Shown piece after piece: positions 10,422 through 22,866 of a DNA stretch of 64,000 bases. The notes under the pieces are model-generated. The model did not search any database. It saw only the letters and a program-made list of their open reading frames with translations, and was not told the DNA's origin. The position numbers were made by a program, and so were the translations under genes. This DNA is from Dasypus novemcinctus (Eukaryota > Chordata > Mammalia > Cingulata > Dasypodidae): positions 116,400,228-116,464,227 of the forward strand of contig NC_080680.1 of assembly GCF_030445035.2 (NCBI RefSeq). Reading direction: 5' to 3'. Numbering within the stretch: position 1 is the first letter of the stretch; each line of letters begins with the position of its first letter.

Positions 10422-12892
10422 CTCGGAGGGGAGGGTCTGATGCAGGACGGGCTCCTGGGGAATGTCTAAATGCTCATTCTGCCAGAGTGGGTGACACCAT
10501 GGGGTAGAAACCCAAGTAGTGAGAGTGGGGGTGGACCCACATCCTGGGGAGGACTAATGCCATCCAATAGAGGGAACTGTATCCCTCGAGAGAAAGGGTG
10601 GCTCCCAGGGCATTGGGGCAGTTGAGCAAGTTAGGCCCTGAACACTATTCCATCTATCTCTGGAAGTGGCTCCTCAGGAAACGGAGGTTGGCTATCACTG
10701 AGGGCACTAAGGTGGAAGGGAAAATGGACGTTAAATGTGTGGAACCAAAGTAAATGGGGGGTAAGAGAGGAGTTTCTTGAGAGTACACAAGGATGGATAT
10801 AAAACATGTAATATTACACCATAACATATAGGAGATGACAGACTGATAATGTAAACCATAATGTAAAACATAGGATAACTAAAAATGTAAAGAACTGTGT
10901 ATCCTAAAGTATGCACCATAATGTAAATACAGATGTCACCTTGTTAGAAAGCTAATGTCTCAGACTCTGTACATCACTTTAAGTAAATATGATATGAATA
11001 GGGCGTAAGAGTATCACTGTGGAAGGGAAAAGGTTTTCTGGTGGATGTGTGGGAGTGCTGTATATTATATATATACATTGCTGTGGTCTAGGACTCCTGT
11101 GAAGAAAAGCTGAATAATTAGGGGGGGGGGGGGGGAAAAAAAAATAGGATGTGGAATTTTTTCAAGTCAACATTCCTTAAGTTCTTTATCTAACTTTATC
11201 CAAGTTCTTTATCTATCCGTTAAACCCATCGCTATATGCCATTCCCTAGTAAGGGACCACGACATTATATTGGGCCTCAAATTTCGGGGAGTTCTGGATC
11301 ACAGAGTGTTTCAACAATGGCAATGGAGAGATACTGGTATGGGATACCAATGACAAGTGATATATGGCTGACAGGGAGCTGTACAGAACATATGTCCAGG
11401 GTGCATGGCAATGATTGGATATACTCATAGCGGCAACAATTAAAAACCACAGCAGGGGGGGTACTGGGTTTCTGGCCAGTGGTGCTCTGTCGTGGTCCCC
11501 AGGGGAACAGCGACAGTCTCCCAGGTACAGCGGAGGGGACCGGGAGGAAGTGAGGGTTCAACAGTGAGCCCCTGATGCTAATGACTATGTTTGTGAGCTG
11601 ATAAACCTAAAATAAGAACAAGGCATAGAGCAACATTGTGCCTGGGAATTTCCTCCTGTCAGCCTTCATGTTACTCAAATGTGGCCAGTCTCGAAGCCAA
11701 ACTCAGCATGTAAATGCAATGCCTTCCCTCCAGCGTGGGACATGACACCCGGGGATGAGCCTCCCTGGCAACGAGGGACCACTATCAAATACCAACTGAT
11801 GATGCAACTGGAAAAGGACCTTATATGGAAGATTCAATGCGGATCAGCAGAATATCAATGTCTACATAAAATAACATGACTTTAAAATGCTGTTTGACCT
11901 AAAGTAAGGGGGAAATGGAAAGGAGAAATGAGTTTATATGGCTACGAGTTTCTAAAAAAGAGTCTGGAGGCTGGCAGAAGGATTGCCCTCATGCACAACT
12001 GAGCAGAGTCAGAGAGACAGATAAAGCAGATACAACCCCCAGATATTGGTTCCTATGAAGGCTAAAGAGACCCATGAGAGTTATGGTCATGGCCGATGGG
12101 GTTGACTACCAGGGCAGATGGCCCCTCTTTGGAAACGGTGTTTATGTGTGATGAATCTGGACTCAGATGGGATCTCCCTTCATAAGGCTTTCATGCTAAT
12201 GTGATAGAGGTGCAGTTAACGTTGGGGTTTAAGATAGATTTAGGGGATTTGAATCTCTGGACCGACAATGTGATAACCAGGTCCTGAGCCTCAACAGACT
12301 CCAGCACCTACAATCTGATTTATTGGACTTACCACACTCAGCTAAGATGGAGTTGAAGAAGGACAATCACCACACCATGGAGCCTAGAGTGATTACAACC
12401 GAAAATGGGAGGATTGCATCCAGCATCCATGTGGAATCTGAGCCTCCTCTTGACATAGAGGTGCAATGGACACTACCAATCCAATGTCCACAAAGAAGAG
12501 GTGGCATTGGATTGGGAAAAGTGGACATGGTGGACGATGGGTGTGGGGAAAGGCAGGAAGAGATGAGAGGTGGAGGCGTCTTTGGGTCATGGAGCTGCCC
12601 TGGATGGTGCCTCAGAGGTAATCACTGGACATTGTAAATCCTCACAGGGCCCACTGGATGGAATGGAGGCGAGTATGGACCATGATGTGGACCATTGTCT
12701 ATGAGGTGCAGAGGTGCCCAAAGATGTACTTACCAAATCCGATGGATATGTCATGATGATGGGAACGAGTGTTGTTGGGGGGGGGAGAGGGAGGGGGGGG
12801 TGGGGATGAATGGGACCTCACATATATATTTTTAATGTAATATTATTACAAAGTCAATAAAAAAAAAGAAAAGAAAAAATAAAAAAAAAATT
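10422..12892 (+). mobile_element. Non-coding poly(A)-tailed L1 3'UTR-derived retroposon, about 2.5 kb
   Basis: The element starts GC-rich and ends with AATAAA at 12856-12861 followed by an A-rich tail to about 12890. Imperfect 10-11 bp direct repeats flank it (AATATAGAATG at 10411-10421 and AATATGAATG at 12893-12902), which suggests L1-driven insertion. Its 3' part is repeated, 5'-truncated, at 1-1141, 26605-26882 and 27774-28512. The longest frame is 104 codons (12323-12637). A G15A9 run lies at 11121-11144 and a G-rich tract at 12775-12810. It probably derives from the 3' UTR of a local L1 lineage. Confidence 0.6.
12775..12810 (+). repeat. G-rich tract near the retroposon 3' end
   Basis: Several runs of three or more G are separated by short spacers, so the tract could form a G-quadruplex. 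C-rich equivalents are seen in the minus-strand copies near 26645-26690 and 27868-27900. A G-rich polypurine tract near the 3' end is a known feature of mammalian L1 3' UTRs. Confidence 0.6.
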
Positions 12893-12920
12893 AATATGAA
12901 TGGAGTTAATAGTTCTAAGA

Positions 12921-12968
12921 GTTATATCAGTTATATCAAAATGAGTTATATCAGTTATATCAAAATGG
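12921..12968. repeat. 24-bp tandem duplication
   Basis: Two adjacent 24-bp units (12921-12944 and 12945-12968) differ only at the last base. The unit itself contains a doubled GTTATATCA. Confidence 0.85.
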
Positions 12969-12969
12969 G

Positions 12970-14580
12970 AGAATCCATATTGCATCAAAGTTGCTCTGCA
13001 AGAGCTTTGGTGCCTAATGTCTAAAGAAAATATGAAACTCCCTCAGCCACCTGAAGGTCACTGTTACAGTAATTAAGCAAAAAGAAAAACCACAGGCCCT
13101 CCCCCCTCACCATTTGATTTAAGTAGTCTTCATTTTCCACAGAGTAAATTTTCTGGATACTTCTTGTAGCCTTCAAGGTACTGGAAAGGAAACTCCCATT
13201 CAAAGGTATCTTAAGATACTGCCAATTTTTTGTCCATTTGAAATATATAAGTTGTGCTCTAACAAATCATTCTGTGAAGTGTAATTACAGTCCAAGTATT
13301 TGAACTTCTGGGAGCAAGAAAGTATATTTAAATTGGTTCCCATCATAACTGGTGGGGCACATCTAACCCCACTGTGAAGAGACACATCACACAATTATCT
13401 TGCTGCTGATTACTTGGCCTGTGGTCTCTGCCTCTCTGCCTTCTCCCTCATCTCTTCCCTCTGCCTTTCTCCTTCCTTCCCTCCCTGCAACAGCCCTCCA
13501 GATTGGGAGAGTTTATTAGACTAGATGTGAAGGTTCAGGTCGCAGCCTGTGGGACTACTCCTGGGTGTCTGTGGGTGCTTCATCTGCATCCCCTAGTTTC
13601 TTTTTTTTTAAGTCTTAAATGACTCCTCCCTTCCAAACCATCAACAAATGCCCCCCAACCCCATCAACTACCACCCTTGTCCAAAGAATAGATTGAAACC
13701 CCTTTTGCTCCCCTCTGAAATTCACTTTTGGTGAGGAATCCTTTCAGGACTTTCCCCATATCTTTCCTCCACACACCTTTATTGAGGGGTGCTGCTTTTT
13801 CCTTCCTCCTCCTGAAGTCCCTTCCTGCACCACCACTACCCAACACTTTTCTGTGACTCTGTGACGTTTGCTTTAGCCAGAAGCCATCAGGTAAGGCTGG
13901 AAAGAGTCTCTGACCTCCCTCATTTAGTTTTGGAACCACATTTCTTTACTCTACACCAGCCTGGGAAATGAAAATTGGGTCCTCAGCCCTGCCACCCCCT
14001 GCTTTCATGTTTTGGCTCAGGTTGGTGAAAAGAACAGTCACCAGGGTTATGTAGACCTGCCAGCTCTCACCAAGTCCTTGGTGGTTAAACTTGGAGAAAA
14101 GCCACATGAAGACACTTGTAAGCACACACAATCCCTCTGAATGAATTGTTTTCTTTTTGTTGTAATTGCTTTTGTTTTTAATTGCAGAAGTTTTAAACAA
14201 ACAGGGCTGTCATTTGGTCGTCTGTGCAATCCACTTGGGTCCAGTTTGGAATCTGACAACTGGAACAAAAGAAGCTTAAGTTGGGCGCACATTTTGGTGT
14301 TGGTGCTCCTGCCTCTCATGATCCTCAGCAGGGATTAAGAAACAAGTCGGTGTGCACGGCAGATCCCTGGGATTGGGGGGTTGGATATCCTGGCAAATGG
14401 CTGCATCTTTTCACTTCTCTGTTCAAGACTACTAGATGCTAACATGTGGCTGCATACTGGAAAAAAAAAGCAATTCATTGTGTCCTAAAATAAAAAAAGG
14501 AAAAGGAAGATCTTGCTTTTTATTATTATTCAATTTAAAATATACTATTAGAATACCAAATGGGTTAGATGATTTATTTC
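12970..14580. other. Repeat-poor non-coding island
   Basis: This stretch does not match other parts of the window. It has C/T-rich parts around 13430-13500 and 13750-13850. Short T runs (13600-13609) and A runs (14461-14469) could be the tails of processed copies, but I found no matching direct repeats. Minus-strand frames at 13664-13939 and 14047-14319 show no recognisable domain. It may be unique host sequence or an old processed 3' UTR. Confidence 0.35.
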
Positions 14581-14589
14581 AAGCTAGAA

Positions 14590-14815
14590 CAATGGTCATG
14601 TAGCTTCTTATAGGTCTGCTTAACCCACTAGATTCAGATCTCCTCAAGATAGCAATTGTGACTACCACATTCTCTTGCAGATAATAGATACTCAGAAATG
14701 TTGCTAATAATACTAATGGATACGAACATATTTTAGGAATTCTAAGGTGCTGTTAGTTGTTACTATTAAAGAAAGAAAACATAGGAAATGAAGATAAAAG
14801 GACCATTTCTCTAAG
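14590..14815. repeat. Duplicated non-coding block, copy 2
   Basis: This is the counterpart of 9440-9690. It is cut at about 14815 by a minus-strand L1 3'UTR-type element. Related flanking sequence seems to resume at 22050, after L1-C. Confidence 0.5.
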
Positions 14816-16145
14816 ATTATCTCACTCTAATCCATATTTTATTCCTCCATCCTGTGGACCCTGGGATGATGATGTCCACTCCACCTCTAAATTGAGAGGA
14901 GGCTTAGATCTCACATGGCTGATGAATACGATGCTCCTGCTTGCAGTTGTAGGCACTCTCAGTTCACTGGTGTGGTGGTTGACCATCTTCACCTCCCTGT
15001 TGGACTTACCTGGACCTGGGTAAGTCCAACAAACCAGAGAGTAGGTGTTGCAACTCTGCTGAGGCTAAGGGTCCAGCTGGCACATGGTCAGTCCAGAGAT
15101 TCAAGTCTTCTGAATATAAACCAACCCCAGCACCAACCACAGGTTCAGTAAAAGTGACAGAAGAGGCATGTGTAGAAAGGTCACATCTGAGTCCAACTCT
15201 ATCACATTCAGGAGCACCAATTCCAAAATAGAGCCTACTGACAAGGCACTGAACTCCAGAGCCATCTGCCATGACAAGAGAACCTGTGTGCCTTGGTAGC
15301 CTAAGGAGCGCCAGTACCTGTGTTGTATCTACTTTGGGTGTCTCTGGAATCCTGCTGAGATGTGTGTAAGCATGACCCGTCTAATGACCTCCTGACTCAT
15401 TTTAAAGTTTCTTAGCCATATAAACTCATTTGTCTTTACCATTTCCCCCTTTTATTCTATGTTTTTTTATAGTTGCTTTACTAGTTTGTGATTGGTAGTA
15501 ATCCCTCAGTGCCAGAGAGGCTCATCCCTGGGAGTCATGTCCCATGCTGGGGGGAAGGTAATGCATTTACATGCTGAGTTTGGCTTATGGAGTGGCCACA
15601 TTTGAGCAACATGGAGGCTCTCAGGAGGTAACTCTTAGGCACACTGCAGCTCTAGGTCTAGTTGAAATTTCAGGTCCACAGGCACATAAGAATAGTTATC
15701 AGCATCAAGGGCTCATCAATGGGCCATCCTTCATTACTGGTCTTTACCCTTGCACTTGGAGGATTGTTCTTTTTCCATTGCATAATGTGACAGAGCTCCC
15801 CTGGCTAGGAACTCAGCATTCCCTCAGTTGTCTTTTGTAACTTTACCTATGATGAAAATACCCAATGAAAAACTGAACATTTTTATATACCCTATATAAG
15901 TGCTCTGGAGAATTTCCCCCAACCATGTTTCCCCCAACAATAATACCCCACACTAGGCTTCCTCCCCTGTCATAGTTGAATCCTTCTGTGATCCAAATCT
16001 TCTTCAAATTTAAAGCCTAATATATTGCCAAATTCCATTAGTAGGAAAATGAAATAACAATGATAGGATTAAAGATTAGAAATAGAATATATACTAATTC
16101 AGAAAAACTAAAATAAAGTAAAAAATAAGTCAGGGTATTAAAAAA
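14816..16145 (-). repeat. L1 3'UTR-type element, older subfamily
   Basis: The sequence is related to the elements at 22400-25010 and 54745-55690. Shared landmarks are a GGACCCTGGGATG region at its left end and a CCATGCTGGGGGGAAGG region near 15540. It lacks a poly(T) end, so it is truncated at its 3' side. On its right it abuts the start of L1-C. Confidence 0.65.
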
Positions 16146-17089
16146 TGAAAAATAGTACAAAACTTTGATTCGGCCGAACAATTTTATAAACCAATTCAAG
16201 GTGATGAAGGAAAATATGCTTAAAGAGATAAAGGATATTAAGAAGACACTAGCTGAACATAAAGAAGAATTTTAAAGTATGAAAGTGTAAACTTATGGGG
16301 CTGAGTCATGATAGAAGATGCTAAAATACACTAGAGGCCTAGGGAAGCAGATTTGAACAGGCAAAACTAGAATATAGCACATTCAAAATCTTAAAGCCAG
16401 AAGAACAAATAGAGAAAAGAATGGATAAACAATAAAAAAACTGAACAGCATTTCAGGGAATTGAATGAAGTACACAAATACATGTGTCTTGGATGTCCCA
16501 GAAGGAGAAGACAGGGGAAAGGGGCAGAAAGAATATTTAAGGAAATAATGACAGAAAATATCCCAACTCATATGAAAGACAAATATACATGGCCATGAAG
16601 CACAATGTACTTCAATCATAATAAATCGCAATAGACCAATGCTGAAACATATATTAATCAGAATGCCAAATGCCAAAGACAGAGAATCCTGAAAGCAGCA
16701 ACAAAAAAGTGATTCATTACATACAAGGTAACTTCAATAAGATTAAGTGCTGATTTCTCATCAGAAATTATGGAGTCAAGAAGGTAGGAGTATGATTTAT
16801 TTAAGGTACTGAAAGAGAAAAACTTCCAGCCAATAATTATTTATCTGGAAAAACTGTTGAAAATGAGGAAGATTTTTAAATATTCAAAGATAAACAGAAA
16901 TTGATGGTATTAATCAACAAGAGACCTGCCCTAGAAGAAATAATAAAGAGAGGTCTACAGGTTGAAAGGGAAAGACAAGAGGGAGAGACTTGGAGGAGAG
17001 TGTAGATAATTGAAGATTATCAATAAGGGTAGCTAAAAGGATAAAAAGAGATGAAAAGAGATATATGCATATAAAAATCAAAGGATAAA

Positions 17090-20000
17090 ATGGTTGAAGT
17101 AAGTACTGATTTTATAGCAATAACAATGAATGCTAATGGATTAAACTCTCCAAACAAAATACATGGATTGGCAGAAGGGATAAAGCAACTATGGTCCACC
17201 CATATGCTGTTTAAATTGAAAGCAAAAAGTTTGAAAAAGTCATTCCATACAAACAGTAATCATAAAACAGAACTGGGGTAACTGTATTAATATAGAAGAA
17301 ATAGACTGACTATAAATGTAAAACTATTATAAGATACAAAGAAGGGCACTATGTATTAATAAAAGGGGTGATCCACCAAGAAAAAATAACAATCATAAAT
17401 ATTTATACCCCTAGCCATGGTGCTCCAAAATATAGGAGGGAAACGCTGACAAAACTGAAGGGAGAAATAGATGCCTCTTCAATAGTTGTTGTAGAATTTA
17501 ATACACCACTCTCAGCAATAAATAGACCTTCTAGATAGAATATCAATAAGGAAACACAGAACTTGAATAATATGATAAATCAACTAGCCTAATAGATATA
17601 CAGAGAACATTGCACCCCAAAACAATAGGATATACATTCTTCTTAACTGTTCATGGATCATTCTCCAGGATAGACTATTGTTGGGTCACAAAAAAAGTCT
17701 CAAAATTTTAAAAAGATTGAAATTATACAAAGCACATTTTTCTGACAGAATGGAATGAAGCTGGAAATCAATAACAGATGGAGAAAGAGAAAATTCACAA
17801 ATATATGGAAGTTAAAGGACACTCTCTTAAACAATCAGTAGGCAAGAGAAATCAGTAAATACCTCAAGGTGAATGAAAACAAGAATAAAATATATCAGAA
17901 AATATGGAATGCAGCAAAAACAGTGCTGAGAGGGAATTTTATAACCTAAACACCTACATTAAAAAAGAAGAAAGAGCTGAAACAAAGACCCCCACTGCAC
18001 ACCTGGAGGAACTGGAAAAAGAACAGCAAACTAATCCCAAAGAAAGCAAAATGGAAGAAATAATAACAATTAGAGCAGAAATAAATGAAATAAAGAATAA
18101 AAACAATAGAGAAAATTAACAAACCAAAAGTTGATTCTTTGAGAAGACCAATAAAATTTACCAACTTAGCTATATTGACAATGGAAAACAGAGAAGATGC
18201 AAATAAATGAAATGAGAAGTGAGAGGGTGAACATTATACTGAACCCACAGAAATAAAAAGGATCGTAAGAAGGTAAAATGAACAACTGTATGACAACAAA
18301 TTAGATAAAATGGACAAGTTCCTAGAAACATGTGAGCAATCTATACTGGCTCTAGAAGAAATAAATGAACTTAACTGACCAATTATAAGTAAAGACATTG
18401 AATCAATCATCAAAATTCTCCCACAGAGAAAAGCCTGGTACCAGACTTCCTCATAGATGAATTTTACCATTCATTCCAAGAAGAAGTAATACCAATCTTG
18501 TTCAAACTCTTCCAAAACCTTGAAAAGGAAGGAACATCACCCTAATACCAAAGCCAGATAAAGATAATGCAAGAAAAGAAAATTACAGACGGATTTTTCT
18601 TACAGATACAAAAATCCTCTACAAAATACTTGCAAATAGAATCAAACAACACATTAAAATCATGTTCAAGTGGGTTTCATCTCAGGGGTTCAAAGGTGAT
18701 TCAACACAAGAAAATCAATTAATGTAATACATCACATTAACAAATCAAAGGAGAAAAATCACTTGATCATCTCAATTGACACAGAAGAGCCATTAGACAA
18801 AACTCTAGCACCATTCACTGATAAAAATACTTTGAAAAATAGGAATAGAAAGAAACTTCCTGAACATGATAAAAAGCATATATGAAAATTCCACAGCAAA
18901 CATCATACAAAATAAGAAAACACTGAAAACTTTCCCTCTAAGATCTGGAACAACACAAGGATGTCCACTGTTACCACTGTTATTCAATATCACACAGAAA
19001 TTAGGCAAGAAAAGTTAGGCAAGAAAAAGAAATAAAAGTCATCCAAATTGGAAAGGATGGAGTGAAACTTTAACTATTTACAGATGACATGATCCTATAT
19101 ATAGAAAGTCTTGAAAAATCTACAACAAACATATTACACTGAATAAAGGAGTTTAGTAAAGTTTAGGAATAAAAGATCAACATGCATAAATCAGCAGTGT
19201 CTCTGTACACCAGTAATTAGCAATCTGAGAAGGAAATCAAGAAAAAAAATTATTTACAATTCCATTTACAACTAAAAGAATCAAATATCTAGGAATAAAT
19301 TTAACCAAGGTTGTAGAGGACCTGCACACAGAAAGCTACTAAACATTGGTAAAAGAAAATAAGATCTAAACAAATGAAAGTACATCCTGTCTTCATGGAT
19401 TGGAAGACAAAATAACATTAAGATATCAATTCTATCCAAATTGATTTATAGATTCAACACAACCTGAATCTAAATTTCAACATCCTACTTTTCACAAATG
19501 ATAAAACTCAATAATCAAATTATTTGGAAGGTTAATTTATCCCCAAATAACCAAAAATACCTTGAAAAAGAAGACTCAAGTAGGAAGACTCACAATCTCT
19601 GATTTTAAATCATATTACAAAGCTACAGTGTTAGAACAGCATGGTACTGGCATGCATATAGCTATAGTGGCCAATGGAAGCAAATTGAGAGTTCAAAATA
19701 GACCCTCAATTGATTTTTTACAAGGCTGCCAAGTCCAGTCAACTGGGAAAGAATAGTGTCATCAACAATGGTTCTGAGAGAACTGGATATCAATATCCAA
19801 AAGAATGAAAGAAGACCTCTATCACATAGCACATATAAAAAGTAACTAAAAATGGATCAAACACCTAAATATAACAGCCAAGACCAAAAAACTCAAAGAA
19901 GAAAATGGATATGCATCTTTAAGTTCCTATGGTAAGTCATGGTTCTTAGACTTTACACCCAATGCAAAAGCAACAAAAGAAAAAATAGACAAATGGGACC

Positions 20001-20450
20001 TCCTCAAAATTAAAAAAAAATTGTGCTTCAAAGGACTTTGTCAAAAAATGAAAAGACAGCCTACTTATGGGTGAAAATATTTGGAAAAACATATCTGATA
20101 AGGGATTAATATCCAAAATATAAAAAGAAATCATACACTCAATAATAAAAATACAAATAACCCAATGAAAAGATGGACAACAAACTTGAATAAACATTTC
20201 TCCAAAGAGGATATACAAATGACTCTTTTTTTAGCACATGAAAAGATGCTCAACATCACTAGCTATTAAGGAAATGCAAATCAAAACCATAATAAGATAT
20301 CATTTCACACCTACTAGAATGACCATTATGAAAAAAAAAAAAACAGATAAATTCAAGTGTTGCAAAGCATGTGGGGAAATAGCAACATTCATTGACAGCT
20401 GGCGTTAATGTAAAATAGTGCATCTGCTGTGGAAGACAACTTAGTACTTC
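17090..20450 (+). pseudogene. L1-C ORF2, broken
   Basis: The frame opens with the L1 ORF2 N-terminal motif NANGLNSP near 17120. The endonuclease segment follows across frames (EGHYVLIKG near 17345, EFNTPLS near 17500). An RT finger/linker segment lies at 17904-18119. The RT active site reads LFTDDM at about 19075-19090, a variant of FADD with both aspartates kept. A segment after the N-terminus (about 17190-17280) does not follow the usual endonuclease sequence, which suggests a small deletion or rearrangement. Multiple stops and shifts make it non-functional. Confidence 0.8.
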
Positions 20451-20483
20451 CTCAGGAAATTAAATATAGAATTGCTATATGAT

Positions 20484-21253
20484 GCAAATAATGCTAAATA
20501 CCATGTTAGACCTCAAGGTTAAAGATGATTCAGCTCTAAAGTGTTACCCTTTCAGAGGTACAGAAGAAAACTAATTCCAAAAAAAGGTCCTTTAGGCAGC
20601 CAACTTTGGGGGGAATTTGGTGGTCTCTCTAGAGAGGTCAGATTTTTTTAATCTAGAAGTGGCTGAAGTGGAAAGCTGATGATGTGTAGGAGCTTTGTAA
20701 ATTCCTACTGAGTAAATGAAAGAAATTATGATTTCCTGAGAATTAAACTCAGGTTTCCTAACTCCAGTTGCAGAGAGGCTCGTTGCTTGATGGTGTTTAT
20801 AAACTTATCTCAAAGGGACTTTTTAAGATAGATCTTCATGATCTGTTTCTATCCCAGTCCATCAACTCTTTTACACCAAAAGTAGTCTTCAGGGCTTGGT
20901 AGCTTTTTCTTTTGTTCCATTTTGGGGTGGATAAGTTAAATGTGATAAAGTCAATAGGTCAAGACTTAATTCCCTCTTGGCTTGTGGTTTTGTGCCCTTG
21001 CACCAGAGTATGAAATAGCTTCCAAGAGCTCCAGCTGCAAGAAAAAATGGGAAGAGTCTTTGTGACTATTATCACATGGTGACAACACTTGGAATCTAAA
21101 TTGGACTTCTGTTGTTTTTTCAACATTCATTTTATTTTTAGCACTTTAATGGGTATATTTTTGAGTTTTCCATTTTGTATGGAATTAGATCATCCCTTTC
21201 AAATGGTGTAATTAATATAAAAAATAAATAAAACATTTAAACATTAAAAAAAA
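20484..21253 (+). pseudogene. Processed 3' UTR copy inserted in L1-C
   Basis: The insert is flanked by 16-bp direct repeats that differ at two positions (20468-20483 and 21254-21269). These are the two halves of an L1 3' UTR sequence that is continuous in other copies. It ends with overlapping AATAAA signals near 21220-21235 followed by A runs. It therefore looks like a cDNA inserted by L1. It holds no long frame, so it is probably a 5'-truncated mRNA end. I do not recognise the parent gene. Confidence 0.7.
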
Positions 21254-22049
21254 AGAATTACCATATGATCTGGCAATTCCACTACTAAGTATATACTCAG
21301 AAGAACACAAAGCAAGGATGTAAACAGATGTTTTGCACACCAGTGTTCATAACAGCATATTAACTGTGCTGAATTATGTTTGTGAATGTGGCTGAAAGGG
21401 GAAGTTTTGGGTCTGGTATATTACAGGAAGGAAAACTAGAGGCTAAAACATGATACTTCATAAAACAATGAATTCTGTTGTATACGATGACTGTGGTTAA
21501 TGGTACAAATAAAAGAAGGTTCTTTCATGAGCTAAAAGGAATGTACATCACTATTACAAGGACTTAATAATAAGGTGTTATATGGAAAAATATACCTACT
21601 GCAAACTATGGACCACATTCAACAGTAATATTTTAATGTTCTTTCATCAATTGTAACAAAAGTACCACTACAAGGCTAAGTGTCAACAATAGGGGATATA
21701 TGGTAATGTTGTACTTTTCATAACTTTTATGTAAACCTTCAACTTCTCTAATTAAAATAAACTTATAATAAAAAACAAATATTATGCTAAGAGAAAGAAA
21801 CCAGATACAAAGCACTACGTTTGGTATAATTTGATTTGTATAAAATATAAACACAAATAAATCTAAAGAGACAGAACAGGATTCCTGTCTATGGAGGGCT
21901 GGGGATAGATAAAGGGATTGACACTTGATTGCTAAGGGGTATGCAGTTTTTCTTTTTGGGGAAATGAAAATGTTCTAAAATTGATTGTGAAGATGAATGC
22001 ACAGCTCTGTGATTATATGCTTTGAAACAAAAAAAAACCATTAAGCAAC

Positions 22050-22390
22050 TTTGTAACATGCCTCAGTATATACTCATCTACAGAAAGTGGAATCTAACTT
22101 TATTTCTACAGTTTTCAGTTCTAAAGTTCTATGATATTAACATACAAAAAGTGTAAAATATAAAACTCTCCAGAAATATTGAAATTTGTGTTCCTTTAAA
22201 TAAACTTGTTGTTTTGGAATGATTTTTGATTTAAAAACAAATTGCAAAGATACTACCAAGAGTATCTGTATTGTTATGCAGGTTATAGGTTTTGTAATAG
22301 TTATTTAATATTATTGTGTGACTTTGAAGTCTTATTTCACTTGATACTTCAACTTCTTTATAGAAAGGGAAGTTTTGCTATATATATATT
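22050..22390. other. Host sequence between L1-C and the next L1 fragment
   Basis: Its first 120 bp resemble 10310-10421. No gene is visible. Confidence 0.4.
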
Positions 22391-22866
22391 TTTTCTATTA
22401 AAAGAAACTTAGATTGCATATATGTTACACAAAAAATATAGGGGATTCCCATATGCCCCACTCCCTAGCCCTCCCACATTTTTCCACAACAATGTCATTC
22501 ATTAGTGTGGTACATTTGCCACAATTGATGAACACAACTTGGAGCATTGCCACTAAGTATGGATTATAGTTTACATTGTAGTTTACACTCCCACACATTT
22601 TTGCAAGTTATTACAAGATATACAAATGGCCTGTGTTTGTCATTGCAATGTCATTCAAGATAATTTGCAAGTCCCAATGACCCCAAAGTACACCTATTTT
22701 TCCCTCTCCCTCCCCTCAGAACCTCCAGTGCCCACTGCCTCCACATTCATGATAAAAGTTCTTCCTTTGCTAGGATCACAATAAGTCTAAAGTAAAACAA
22801 CAACAAGTCTACTCTAGTCCATCATCCATTCCCCAATCCTGAGGATTCTGTGATGGTGATGCCCAC

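Larger units (their letters stand above)
16150..22040 (+). mobile_element. LINE-1 element, 5'-truncated in ORF1 (L1-C)
   Basis: The order on the plus strand is an ORF1 part (about 16190-17050), ORF2 (about 17090-20450) and a 3' UTR that resumes at 21254 and ends in an A run near 22028. There is no 5' UTR. A processed copy of about 770 bp interrupts the 3' UTR at 20484-21253. The many stops suggest an older element than L1-A and L1-B. Confidence 0.8.

Noticed and set aside
13664-14319. Possible gene on the minus strand
   Set aside because: Frames overlap in different phases, and no splice structure or domain is visible.
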